Positions 7,033-14,271 of a DNA stretch of 64,000 bases are shown here, piece by piece. Source of the stretch: Cellulosimicrobium cellulans. GTDB taxonomy: Bacteria; Actinomycetota; Actinomycetes; Actinomycetales; Cellulomonadaceae. The translations under genes were made by a program, and so were the position numbers. The stretch lies in contig NZ_BJNZ01000014.1 of assembly GCF_006539945.1 (NCBI RefSeq), positions 40,186 to 104,185 on the forward strand, written 5' to 3'. Below the pieces are notes generated by a model, which saw nothing but the letters and a program-made list of their open reading frames with translations, was not told the origin of the DNA and searched no databases. The stretch's first letter is position 1, and each line of letters starts with the position of its first letter.

Positions 7033-8906
7033 GAACCCGCTCCCTCGTCCGCCGAGAACGACATGAGGGTCGTTCTCGGGCTCTTTCCGGCCCTCATGTC
7101 GTGTTCGGCGCCCACGGGGACGTGCGCCACCTCGAGCGCGCCGGCAGTACCGAGCCGGACCTCCGAGTGTTGCGCCACCGGCTCGCGCTCCGGGAAGTCG
7201 AGGCGCTGGTGCGCTCCGCGCGACTCCTCGCGCGCGAGCGCGGCTGCCACCGCCGCGTGCGCGACGAGGAGGGTCGCGCCGAGCTCCACCGTGGTCGCCC
7301 AGTCGGTGTTGAGCACCGGGCTCGTGTCCGCGACGCGCACGTCGGCGTAGCGGGCGCGCAGGTCCTCGACCGTCGCGAGCGCCCGCCGCAGCCCGTCGGC
7401 GTCGCGGTAGATCCCGGCGTCCGCGTCGAGCACGCGGCCGAGCTCGGCGCGGATCGCCGCGGGCGGCTCCGTCCCGCGCCCGCGCATCGCGAGGTAGCCG
7501 TCCGCGATCTCGGCGGCGCGGTCGACGACCTCGCCGTCCACCGACGCGGGGCCGACGCCGGCCCCCGCACCCGCCGCGCCGCCGTCGACCCCAGGGTGTC
7601 CGGCCGCGCGCGACCACGCGAGCGCGGCCTCCCCCGCCGCGCGCCCGACGACGAGCGTCTCGACGAGCGAGTTGGACCCGAGCCGGTTGGCGCCGTGCAG
7701 GCCGGTGGAAGCGCACTCCCCCGCGGCGAACAGGCCGGCGATCGAGGTGGCTCCACGGGCGTCGGTGCGGATGCCGCCCATCGTGTAGTGCGCCGTCGGG
7801 CGGACGGGCACGGGCTCGGCCGCGGGGTCGACGTCCGCGAACTGCTTCGCGAGGCTCGTCACGAGCGGCAGCCGCTCGGCGAGCCGCTCCTTGCCGAGGT
7901 GCCGCAGGTCGAGCAGGACGACGCCGCCGTCGGGCGTGGGGATCGTGCGGCCGTCGCGGTCGGCGTGCCAGAACGCCTGCGACAGCCGGTCGCGCGGCCC
8001 GAGCTCCATGGTGCGCGGCACGGGCGCCCCGACCGGCGTCTCGGGCCCCAGCCCGTAGTCGGCGAGGTAGCGACGACCGTCGGCGTCGAGCAGCACGCCG
8101 CCCTCGCCGCGCGCCGCCTCGGTGAGCAGGATGCCGCTCCCGGGCAGGCCGGTCGGGTGGAACTGGAGGAACTCCAGGTCGCGCAGCGGCACGCCCGCAC
8201 GCAGCGCCATCGCGGTGCCGTCGCCCGTGCAGATGCCGGCGTTGGTGCTCGTCCCCCACGCGCGCGCGGACCCGCCCGTCGCGAGGACCACCGCGGGCGC
8301 CTCGAGCAGCAACGGCTCGCCGCGGTGCTGGTCGTGCACGACGACGCCGCGCACCCGCGCGTCCGGCCCGCCCGCGTCGTCGACCACCAGGTCGAGCACG
8401 TGGTGCTCGTCGTACCGGCGGACCGGGCCGTCGGCGGCCGAGTGCCGCAGCGACGTCTGGAACAGGGTGTGGAGCAGGTGGAAGCCCGTCTTGTCTGCGG
8501 CGAACCACGTGCGCGCCCGGCTCATGCCGCCGAACCGGCGCACGGCCACCTCGCCCTCGTCGGTCCGCGACCACGGCAGCCCCCAGCGTTCGAGCCGGTA
8601 CAGCTCGCCCGCCGCACGCTCGACCACGAACCGGACAGCGTCCTCCTCGCAGAGCCCGGCGCCGCCCGCGAGGGTGTCGGCGACGTGCTGCTCGAGCGAG
8701 TCGTCGTCGCCCACCACGCCCGCGGCCCCACCCTCCGCGGCGACGGTGTGCGACCGCATCGGGTACACCTTCGAGACGAGGGCGACGACGGGCGCGCGGC
8801 GGTCCTCCCGCGCCGCGGCCTCCGCGACCGCGAGCGCGGCACTGAGACCGGCCGCGCCACCGCCCACGACGACGACGTCGGCGCGCTCGACCCGCAGGGC
8901 GGTCAC
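7029..8906 (-). CDS. frdA: Fumarate reductase/succinate dehydrogenase flavoprotein subunit
   Basis: 625 residues. FAD-binding GGGAAG is at residues 15-20, and the covalent-flavin region KVYPMRSHTVAAEGG places the FAD-linking His at H53. Substrate-site motifs FLQFHPTG, LLTEAARGEGG, HYTMGG and TGLHGANRLGSNSL follow in order. The wording around H53 is that of fumarate reductase, but direction of catalysis cannot be settled from sequence. Start chosen at GTG 8906. The last ~24 codons run through a dispersed stem-loop repeat (7052-7108), so the C-terminal tail is repeat-derived and probably not conserved. Coupled to frdB. The 237-base gap upstream holds promoters for this gene and the divergent lipoprotein gene. 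Confidence 0.93.
   Translation of the reverse strand: MTALRVERADVVVVGGGAAGLSAALAVAEAAAREDRRAPVVALVSKVYPMRSHTVAAEGGAAGVVGDDDSLEQHVADTLAGGAGLCEEDAVRFVVERAAGELYRLERWGLPWSRTDEGEVAVRRFGGMSRARTWFAADKTGFHLLHTLFQTSLRHSAADGPVRRYDEHHVLDLVVDDAGGPDARVRGVVVHDQHRGEPLLLEAPAVVLATGGSARAWGTSTNAGICTGDGTAMALRAGVPLRDLEFLQFHPTGLPGSGILLTEAARGEGGVLLDADGRRYLADYGLGPETPVGAPVPRTMELGPRDRLSQAFWHADRDGRTIPTPDGGVVLLDLRHLGKERLAERLPLVTSLAKQFADVDPAAEPVPVRPTAHYTMGGIRTDARGATSIAGLFAAGECASTGLHGANRLGSNSLVETLVVGRAAGEAALAWSRAAGHPGVDGGAAGAGAGVGPASVDGEVVDRAAEIADGYLAMRGRGTEPPAAIRAELGRVLDADAGIYRDADGLRRALATVEDLRARYADVRVADTSPVLNTDWATTVELGATLLVAHAAVAAALAREESRGAHQRLDFPEREPVAQHSEVRLGTAGALEVAHVPVGAEHDMRAGKSPRTTLMSFSADEGAGS
7052..7108. repeat. 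Dispersed inverted repeat inside the 3' end of frdA
   Basis: Arms 7052-7069 and 7091-7108 pair at 16 of 18 positions. The right arm, read on the minus strand as CCGAACACGACATGAGGG, is identical to 62812-62829. A 17-base word ACGACATGAGGGTCGTT (7058-7074) is also identical to 62818-62834. An alternative perfect 11-bp hairpin, 7052-7062 with 7069-7079, competes with the large one. The element lies wholly within the frdA reading frame. Confidence 0.8.
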
Positions 8907-9143
8907 GCGCGACCCCACCGCGCGGCGTTCGCGGGACGAACGCGCAGGTCCGCGCGTGCGGGAGACATCGAGGAGAGGCGGTGCCGAGGCATAGGGGAAG
9001 GGTCCTCGCGCTCCGGCGGCAGCGCAACAGGCGAAGGTCCCGGACGTCCCCGCCGTCTCATGGGCACCGCTCCCCATCGATCCGCGGACTCGACTCTGGG
9101 TAAGGTCCGTGCGGCACCCCTCCCCGAAACACCGGAGCTCCTC

Positions 9144-9872
9144 ATGCGTCCCGTCCGTTCCGCCGCCCGCCTGACCGTCGCCGCCGCGCTCGCGCTCGGC
9201 CTCACCGCGTGCACCATCAACGTCGGCGGTGACACGCCCGAGACGCCGACGCCGGACGAGACGTCCGCCGAGGAGACCGCGCCGGTCGAGGACGCCGAGG
9301 AGGTCGACGACGCCGCGGCCGAGGAGACCGGCGCGAGCGGCGAGCTGCCCGACTGGGCGAACCCCGTCACGAACCCGGGCGAGCAGATCTCGACCTTCAA
9401 CGTCGGCGACGTCCGCATCGACGTCTACCAGGTGGGCGTCACGCAGGCGACCAAGGACGGCCTGTTCGTCGACCCGGAGAACAACCAGCCGATCATCGCC
9501 GAGGGCGACGACATCGTCTTCGTCAACTACGTCATCACGAACGAGGGCGCGCCGATCGACCTCGGCTCGAGCCTCGTGAGCATCGACGAGCGCTACGACG
9601 ACTGGCCCTACATGCAGGGCATGGACACGATCGTCGACGACGCGCTGTACGAGGCGCAGGGCGTGCACGACGACGGCATGGCGCCCGGCGCGTACCGCGA
9701 GCCGACGGTCTACACGTTCGGCACCGGCCAGTCGTACTCGTACGCCACGAACTTCCGCTACCAGTCGGCTTCGCCCATCACGTTCGACGGCACGATCGTC
9801 CCGGTCGACGCCGAGGGCGAGCTGCTGCACGACGAGCGCATGGAGGGCGAGGGCACGGGCACCATCTCCTGA
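9144..9872 (+). CDS. Secreted lipoprotein, unknown function
   Basis: 242 residues with a lipoprotein signal: Arg-rich start, Ala/Leu core and lipobox LTAC with the lipid Cys at about residue 23. A 45-residue acidic Glu/Thr/Pro/Asp-rich linker follows, then a folded domain rich in beta strands and aromatic residues. I do not recognise a named family; the pattern is that of an extracellular immunoglobulin-like domain tethered to the membrane. The ATG has GGAG 6 bases upstream, and TAAGGT at 9101-9106 is a possible -10 box. It ends at a hairpin terminator facing the GNAT gene. Confidence 0.85.
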   Translation: MRPVRSAARLTVAAALALGLTACTINVGGDTPETPTPDETSAEETAPVEDAEEVDDAAAEETGASGELPDWANPVTNPGEQISTFNVGDVRIDVYQVGVTQATKDGLFVDPENNQPIIAEGDDIVFVNYVITNEGAPIDLGSSLVSIDERYDDWPYMQGMDTIVDDALYEAQGVHDDGMAPGAYREPTVYTFGTGQSYSYATNFRYQSASPITFDGTIVPVDAEGELLHDERMEGEGTGTIS

Positions 9873-9908
9873 CCCCTCGCGTCCCCTCACGGGTTCGCCG
9901 CCGTACGC

Positions 9909-9940
9909 GAGCGCCCTGGCCCCTCGGGACCGGGGCGCTC
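9909..9940. terminator. Hairpin between convergent lipoprotein and GNAT genes
   Basis: GAGCGCCCTGG pairs with CCGGGGCGCTC (11 bp including one G-U) around a 10-base loop. No T tract. Sits between genes ending at 9872 (+) and 9991 (-). Confidence 0.6.
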
Positions 9941-9990
9941 CGCCGTCTCACCGTGTCACCGGCCGACCTCGTGCGCCGCCGGCTGCCGGC

Positions 9991-10296
9991 TCACCGCCGC
10001 GTGAGGTCCTCGTAGTCCGGGTGGCGCTCGATGTAGGCGCGGATGAACGGGCACAGCGGCACGACGCGCTCTCCCGACGCGCGGACCTGGTCGAGCGCGC
10101 CCGCGGCGAGCGCCGAGCCGACGCCGTGGCCCTCGAACGCCGGGTCGACCTCGGTGTGCGTGAAGATCACCTTCCCGGGCTCGCGGACGTACGCGGCGAA
10201 CCCGGCGACGACACCGTCGTCGGTGCGGGCCTCGAAGCGGTCGCCCTCGTCGGTGACGGTGACGGTCGTGGTGCGGGGTGCGGGGCTGTCGGTCAT
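9991..10296 (-). CDS. Small GNAT-type N-acetyltransferase (YjdJ-like)
   Basis: About 101 residues, the size of the short YjdJ-like branch of GNAT acetyltransferases. It contains FTHTEVDPAFEGHGVGSALA, in which the GxGxG/A acetyl-CoA loop is GHGVGSAL, and the C-terminal PLCPFIRAYIERHPDY that marks this branch. The acetyl acceptor is unknown. Start uncertain: ATG 10296 is preferred, ATG 10305 or the longer frame to 10374 are possible, and none has a strong ribosome binding site. Confidence 0.85.
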   Translation of the reverse strand: MTDSPAPRTTTVTVTDEGDRFEARTDDGVVAGFAAYVREPGKVIFTHTEVDPAFEGHGVGSALAAGALDQVRASGERVVPLCPFIRAYIERHPDYEDLTRR

Positions 10297-10436
10297 GGCG
10301 CCCATCGTCGCCGCCGCACGGCCGCCGGACAACCGGCGCGCCCGCGCCGGGCGCCGAGGCGAGACGGTCGTCACGTCCCGCCCAGAGCCGCGAATTCGCT
10401 ACCGGGCGGACGACTTCCGGGTGCGACACTGAGACG

Positions 10437-11774
10437 GTGGTCCAGGATTTCCCGTCGCGCGCTGACGACCCCGAGAACCCCGAGCACCGGCGGGACGACC
10501 TGACGACCGACGGGACGACGTCGGGCACCCCCGCGGAGGCCGGGGCGACGCCCCGGAACCCCTACCGCGCCGTGCTCACGCTGCCCGGCGCCTGGCGGTT
10601 CTCCGCCGCGGCGCTCGTGGCGCGCCTGCCGATGTCGATGGTCGGCATCGGCACGATCCTCATGGTCCAGGGCATCTACGGCGAGTACGCGCTCGCGGGA
10701 CGCGTCGCGGCCGCGCTCGTCGTGGCCCAGGCGGTCGTGTCGCCCCAGATCGCGCGCCTCGTGGACCGCACCGGGCAGCGCGTCGTCATGCTGCCGCTGC
10801 TCGCCGCCGCGACGCTCGGGCTCGGCGGGCTCATCCTCTGCGCCGTGCTCCGCGCGCCCGAGTGGACGCTCTACGTGTTCGCCGCGATCTCCGGCGCGAC
10901 CCAGGGGTCGTACGGCTCGATGGTCCGCGCGCGCTGGACGCACATCGTGCCCGACGCGCGGCGCCTGCACACCGCCTACTCGCTCGAGTCCGCGCTCGAC
11001 GAGCTCGTGTTCGTCGTGGGGCCGGTGCTCGCGACGGTGCTCGCCACGAGCGTGTCCCCCTCGGCCGGGCTGGTCGTTCCGCTCGTCGCGGCGGTCGTCG
11101 GCGGGCTGTGGTTCCTGTCGCAGCGCACGACCGAGCCACCGGTCGTCGTGCCCGAGGCCGGCGTGAAGCAGCGCTCCGCCATGCGGTCGACGGGCATGAT
11201 CGTGCTCGCCGTGATCTTCGTGGCGATGGGCATCGTGTTCGGCGCGACCGACGTGTCGACCATCGCGTTCGCCGAGGAGCAGGGGCAGAAGGGCGCGGCC
11301 GGGCTGATCCTCGCCGTCTTCGCGACGGGCTCGCTCATCTCCGGGCTCGTCTACGGCGCGCGGCACTGGGTGTCGCCGCTGTGGCGCCGGTTCGTCATCG
11401 GGATCGTCGCGCTCGCCGCCGGCGTCTCGCTGTTCTTCTTCGTGACGTCGATCCCCGTCCTCGCCGCGGTGATGTTCGTGACCGGGTTCGCCATCGCGCC
11501 CACGCTCATCAACGGCAACAACCTCGTCCAGAACCTCGTCGCGCCGAACCAGCTCACCGAGGGGCTCGCGTGGGTCGGCACGTCGCTCGGCGTCGGGGTG
11601 TCGATCGGGTCGTCCGTCGCGGGGTCGCGCATCGACGCGGGCGGCGCGCACGCCGGGTTCGAGGTCGTCGTCGCGGCGGCGGCGCTCGCCGTCGTGCTCG
11701 TGCTCGTCGCTCTCCGGTCGCTGCGCCGCAGCGCCGACCGCGAGGACGTCACGGACGGCACGCCCGCCCACTGA
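10437..11774 (+). CDS. MFS transporter
   Basis: 445 residues with about 12 hydrophobic segments after a 45-residue polar Asp/Thr/Pro-rich N terminus. Loops contain RLVDRTGQRVV, the short basic motif A between segments 2 and 3. I cannot name a substrate; the general look is that of small-molecule exporters. The GTG at 10437 lies 6 bases after GACACT (10425-10430), a plausible -10 box, which suggests a leaderless message and decides this start over the longer open frame. Divergent from the GNAT gene. Confidence 0.88.
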   Translation: MVQDFPSRADDPENPEHRRDDLTTDGTTSGTPAEAGATPRNPYRAVLTLPGAWRFSAAALVARLPMSMVGIGTILMVQGIYGEYALAGRVAAALVVAQAVVSPQIARLVDRTGQRVVMLPLLAAATLGLGGLILCAVLRAPEWTLYVFAAISGATQGSYGSMVRARWTHIVPDARRLHTAYSLESALDELVFVVGPVLATVLATSVSPSAGLVVPLVAAVVGGLWFLSQRTTEPPVVVPEAGVKQRSAMRSTGMIVLAVIFVAMGIVFGATDVSTIAFAEEQGQKGAAGLILAVFATGSLISGLVYGARHWVSPLWRRFVIGIVALAAGVSLFFFVTSIPVLAAVMFVTGFAIAPTLINGNNLVQNLVAPNQLTEGLAWVGTSLGVGVSIGSSVAGSRIDAGGAHAGFEVVVAAAALAVVLVLVALRSLRRSADREDVTDGTPAH

Positions 11775-11838
11775 CGCGGGGTACCGCGAGACGGTCGACG
11801 TCGAGGCCCCCGAGGACGACGGACGGGACGGCTCGGCC

Positions 11839-12156
11839 TCAGATGATGCCGAGGTAGCTCTGCACGGCCCGCTCGAGCGCGTCCAGGTCGTCTCGAAGAA
11901 GGAAGTCGACCGGCTCCCCGACGACGTAGTCGGTGTCGATCGCACGGAGCTGGTCGACGAGGAGCACGGTCTCCTGGCCGGCGATCTCGAGGACGGGCCG
12001 GAAGATCGCACGCTGCGCGCTCGTCGAGGTCGGCACGATCGTCGCGACGGACCACGGCATGTTCGTCGGGGACAGGACCACCCCGTACCGCCGACCGCCC
12101 TGCTCGTGGCCCCGGGGGTCACCGAGGTCGACGCGGTAGACGGCGCCGCGGATCAC
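11839..12156 (-). CDS. mazF: MazF/PemK-type mRNA interferase toxin
   Basis: 105 residues, the normal length of MazF-like RNases. It opens with IRGAVYRVDLGDPRGHEQGGRRYGVVLSP in the family order; the conserved start-of-barrel and RYGVVLSPT motif are visible, and TIVPTSTSAQ and LLVDQLRAID correspond to the later conserved strands. The GTG start overlaps the antitoxin stop (GTGA), so the toxin is translated by coupling downstream of its antitoxin, the classical toxin-antitoxin order. Target sequence unknown. Confidence 0.92.
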   Translation of the reverse strand: MIRGAVYRVDLGDPRGHEQGGRRYGVVLSPTNMPWSVATIVPTSTSAQRAIFRPVLEIAGQETVLLVDQLRAIDTDYVVGEPVDFLLRDDLDALERAVQSYLGII

Positions 12157-12479
12157 CAGGCGTCCGGCTCGTCGTCGAGGTTCTCGTGGGCGAGATTCTC
12201 CGCATCGACGCGGGCCTGGTCGACCCACTTCTCGTGCGCGACCAGGTGCAGGCCACGGCGGACGGCGTCGCTGGCGGTGACGCCTTCGTCGCGGAGGCGG
12301 TCGAGGATCCGGCGCTCCTCGGGGGTGGGTCGGAACGTGACGGAGTCGCGCTTCGCCGAGGCGCCCTCGCCCTTCCCGGCCCGCGGGGTCCCCCCGGCAG
12401 GCACGTTCTTCCCGCCCCGCGAGGTCGAGCCTCGGGGGGTCGTTCTCTCGTGCGCGGTGCTGCGGGTTCTTGTCGCCAT
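12153..12479 (-). CDS. Ribbon-helix-helix antitoxin of the MazF-like toxin
   Basis: About 108 residues. The N-terminal 40 residues are basic and low in complexity (Arg/Thr/Ser/Gly), followed by a ribbon-helix-helix stretch DSVTFRPTPEERRILDRLRD and GVTASDAVRRGLHLV. The acidic tail DAENLAHENLDDEPDAW is likely the toxin-wrapping region. The ATG at 12479 is 7 bases after TAGTGT (12492-12487), with CTGACA 18 bases further upstream, so the mRNA is probably leaderless; this rules against the ATG at 12509. The basic N-terminal extension is unusual for such antitoxins. Confidence 0.85.
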   Translation of the reverse strand: MATRTRSTAHERTTPRGSTSRGGKNVPAGGTPRAGKGEGASAKRDSVTFRPTPEERRILDRLRDEGVTASDAVRRGLHLVAHEKWVDQARVDAENLAHENLDDEPDAW

Positions 12480-12486
12480 GATCACG

Positions 12487-12516
12487 ACACTACGCCTTCT
12501 GTCCCACATTTGTCAG
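12487..12516 (-). promoter_or_regulatory. Promoter of the toxin-antitoxin operon
   Basis: -35 CTGACA (12516-12511), 18-base spacer, -10 TAGTGT (12492-12487), then 7 bases to the antitoxin ATG. TGTC/GACA half-sites within and just upstream of the spacer could be the antitoxin operator. Autoregulation is inferred from how such systems usually work. Confidence 0.65.
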
Positions 12517-12625
12517 ACACGGCCCGACTCGATTGACGCCCGCACGTCCGCTCAGCGTCGCCCCCTCGGGCCGACGAGCACTCCTCGAGATCGGCGGGGT
12601 CCACGACGCCGCTGGTCGCCACCCG

Positions 12626-13201
12626 TCAGGACGGGTCGGTGTCCGACAGGTGGGCGCGCTCACCCTCCTGGTCGAAGATGGTGAGGATCTCGACCGGGCC
12701 GTCGTGCGCGCCGAACGAGTGCGGCACCATCGTCGAGAACTCGGCCGCCTGGCCCTCGTGCACGAGGATCCGGCGGTCCGCGAGGTAGACGACGGCCGTC
12801 CCCGACAGGACGGTGAACCACTCGTGCCCCGGGTGGACGCGCTGGTGCTCGGGCCCCACGGCGCGCTCGGGCGTCAGACGCATCTTCGCGACCATCGTCC
12901 CCGGCCGGTCGCGGGAGAGCAGCCACGTGGTCTCCCCCGGCCGGCGCTGCGGCTCGGGCCGGATGACGACGTCCTCGTCGTCGACCGGCTCGACGAGCTG
13001 GTCGAGCGTCGTGCCCAGCGCACGGGCGATGGGCACGAGCTGGTCGAGCGCGATGCGCCGGTGCCCGGTCTCGAGGCGGCTGAGCGTCGACGGGCTGAGG
13101 AAGCACCGCGCCGCGAGCGCGTCCAGGGTCCAGCCGCGGGCGAGGCGCAGCCCGCGGATCCGCTGGCGGACGACGGCGTCGAGGTCGACTTCTTGCGTCA
13201 T
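12626..13201 (-). CDS. XRE-family regulator with C-terminal cupin domain
   Basis: 191 residues. The helix-turn-helix at about residues 13-67 includes LRLARGWTLDALAARCFLSP and STLSRLETGHRRI. The C-terminal cupin (about 105-180) has HPGHEWFTVLSGTAVVYLADR, giving a possible metal or ligand site. Such regulators usually sense a small metabolite. The ATG is 7 bases after TAGGAT (13214-13209), suggesting a leaderless message. Divergent from the His-rich methyltransferase gene across 47 bases with overlapping control signals, so that gene is its likely target. Confidence 0.9.
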   Translation of the reverse strand: MTQEVDLDAVVRQRIRGLRLARGWTLDALAARCFLSPSTLSRLETGHRRIALDQLVPIARALGTTLDQLVEPVDDEDVVIRPEPQRRPGETTWLLSRDRPGTMVAKMRLTPERAVGPEHQRVHPGHEWFTVLSGTAVVYLADRRILVHEGQAAEFSTMVPHSFGAHDGPVEILTIFDQEGERAHLSDTDPS

Positions 13202-13208
13202 GAGCAAG

Positions 13209-13242
13209 ATCCTATGCCTCATACGCAGAAGCGTCCTACGGT
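13209..13242. promoter_or_regulatory. Back-to-back leaderless promoters of the XRE and methyltransferase genes
   Basis: -10 TAGGAT of the XRE gene (minus strand, 13214-13209) and -10 TACGGT of the methyltransferase gene (plus, 13237-13242) face away from each other. A small palindrome TATG-CCT-CATA lies at 13213-13223 and overlaps the first; it may bind the regulator. Confidence 0.5.
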
Positions 13243-13248
13243 GGATGC

Positions 13249-14184
13249 ATGAGCTCCCCCGGGCACGACAACCCTCACGACGGCAGCCGCGGCCACGACC
13301 ACGGCGACGCGCACGGCCACGCGCACGGCCATGCGCACGGCCACGCGCACGGGCACGGGCACAGCCACGCGGCGCACGCCCACGACGCGGGCGGTATGGC
13401 CGAGCTGCTCGAGCTCGACGCGTCCGTGTTCGGCGGGCTCGTCGACGAGGCCGTCGCGGTCGCCGTCGCCCACGCGCCGCAGCCGACTCGGACCGTCGTC
13501 GACCTCGGCGCCGGGACCGGCACGGGGACCCGGGCCCTCGCCCGCGCGTTCCCCGACGCGGAGGTCGTCTCCGTGGACGCGGACCCCGCGATGCTCGGAC
13601 GGTTGCGCGACGGGCTCGCCGGGTCCGGGCTCGAGGCACGCGTGCGCACCGTCGAGGCCGACCTCGATGCCCGGTGGCCCGACGTCGGCACCGCGGACGT
13701 CGTGTGGGCGTCCGCGTCGCTGCACCACGTCGCCGACCCGGCCCGCGTCCTGCGCGACGCCCACGACGCGCTCGCGCCCGGCGGCCTGCTGGTCGTCGTC
13801 GAGATGACCGCGACGTCGCCCGTCCTGCCCGACGACGCGGCTCACGCGGACCTCGCCGCGCACCTCGAGAACGCGATGGCGCACGCCGGCTGGAACCGCT
13901 ACCCGGACTGGGCGCCCTACCTGGCCGACGCCGGGCTGGATCTCGTCGACCGGCGCGAGCGCACCGCCGTCGTACCGCCGGGCCCGGACGCGTCCCGCTG
14001 GGCTCGCGCCACCGCCGCGCGCCAGCGCGAGCACCTCGCCGACCACCTGGACCCCGCCGACCTCGCCGCGCTCGACGCGGTGCTCGACGCGACGGCACCG
14101 GCCGACGCCACCGACCCGGTATCAGCGCACACCGTCGGCGCACGCGGCGGCCGCATCGTCTGGGCCGCCCGCCGCCCCCGCTGA
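13249..14184 (+). CDS. Class I SAM-dependent methyltransferase with His-rich N terminus
   Basis: 311 residues. The first 47 are dominated by a GHAHGHAH-type His/Gly repeat, a likely Ni, Zn or Co binding tail. The methyltransferase fold follows, with motif I VVDLGAGTGTGTRAL (about residues 83-97), an acidic VDADPAML, and WASASLHHVADPARVL around the post-motif region. The substrate cannot be told. The ATG follows a -10 box TACGGT by 6 bases. Its stop codon lies in the foot of a 20-bp stem-loop. The metal-binding tail together with a divergent cupin regulator suggests a link to metal or small-molecule stress, but this is inference. Confidence 0.87.
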   Translation: MSSPGHDNPHDGSRGHDHGDAHGHAHGHAHGHAHGHGHSHAAHAHDAGGMAELLELDASVFGGLVDEAVAVAVAHAPQPTRTVVDLGAGTGTGTRALARAFPDAEVVSVDADPAMLGRLRDGLAGSGLEARVRTVEADLDARWPDVGTADVVWASASLHHVADPARVLRDAHDALAPGGLLVVVEMTATSPVLPDDAAHADLAAHLENAMAHAGWNRYPDWAPYLADAGLDLVDRRERTAVVPPGPDASRWARATAARQREHLADHLDPADLAALDAVLDATAPADATDPVSAHTVGARGGRIVWAARRPR

Positions 14185-14239
14185 GTGCATGAGACAGTCG
14201 CCGTCCGCGCCGATTCCCGCGACTGTCTCACGCACTCAG
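14181..14239. terminator. 20-bp stem-loop after the methyltransferase gene
   Basis: CTGAGTGCATGAGACAGTCG (14181-14200) pairs with 14220-14239 except for one mismatch; the loop is 19 bases. It starts at the stop codon and ends 32 bases before the next start, with no T tract. Likely terminator between two co-directional genes. Confidence 0.7.
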
Positions 14240-14271
14240 CAATGGACCCCCCTTCCCTGCTGAGGAGAGCA

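Noticed and set aside
13300..13380. CACGCGCACGGC tandem stretch considered as a noncoding repeat
   Set aside because: It encodes the His-Gly tail of the methyltransferase in frame.
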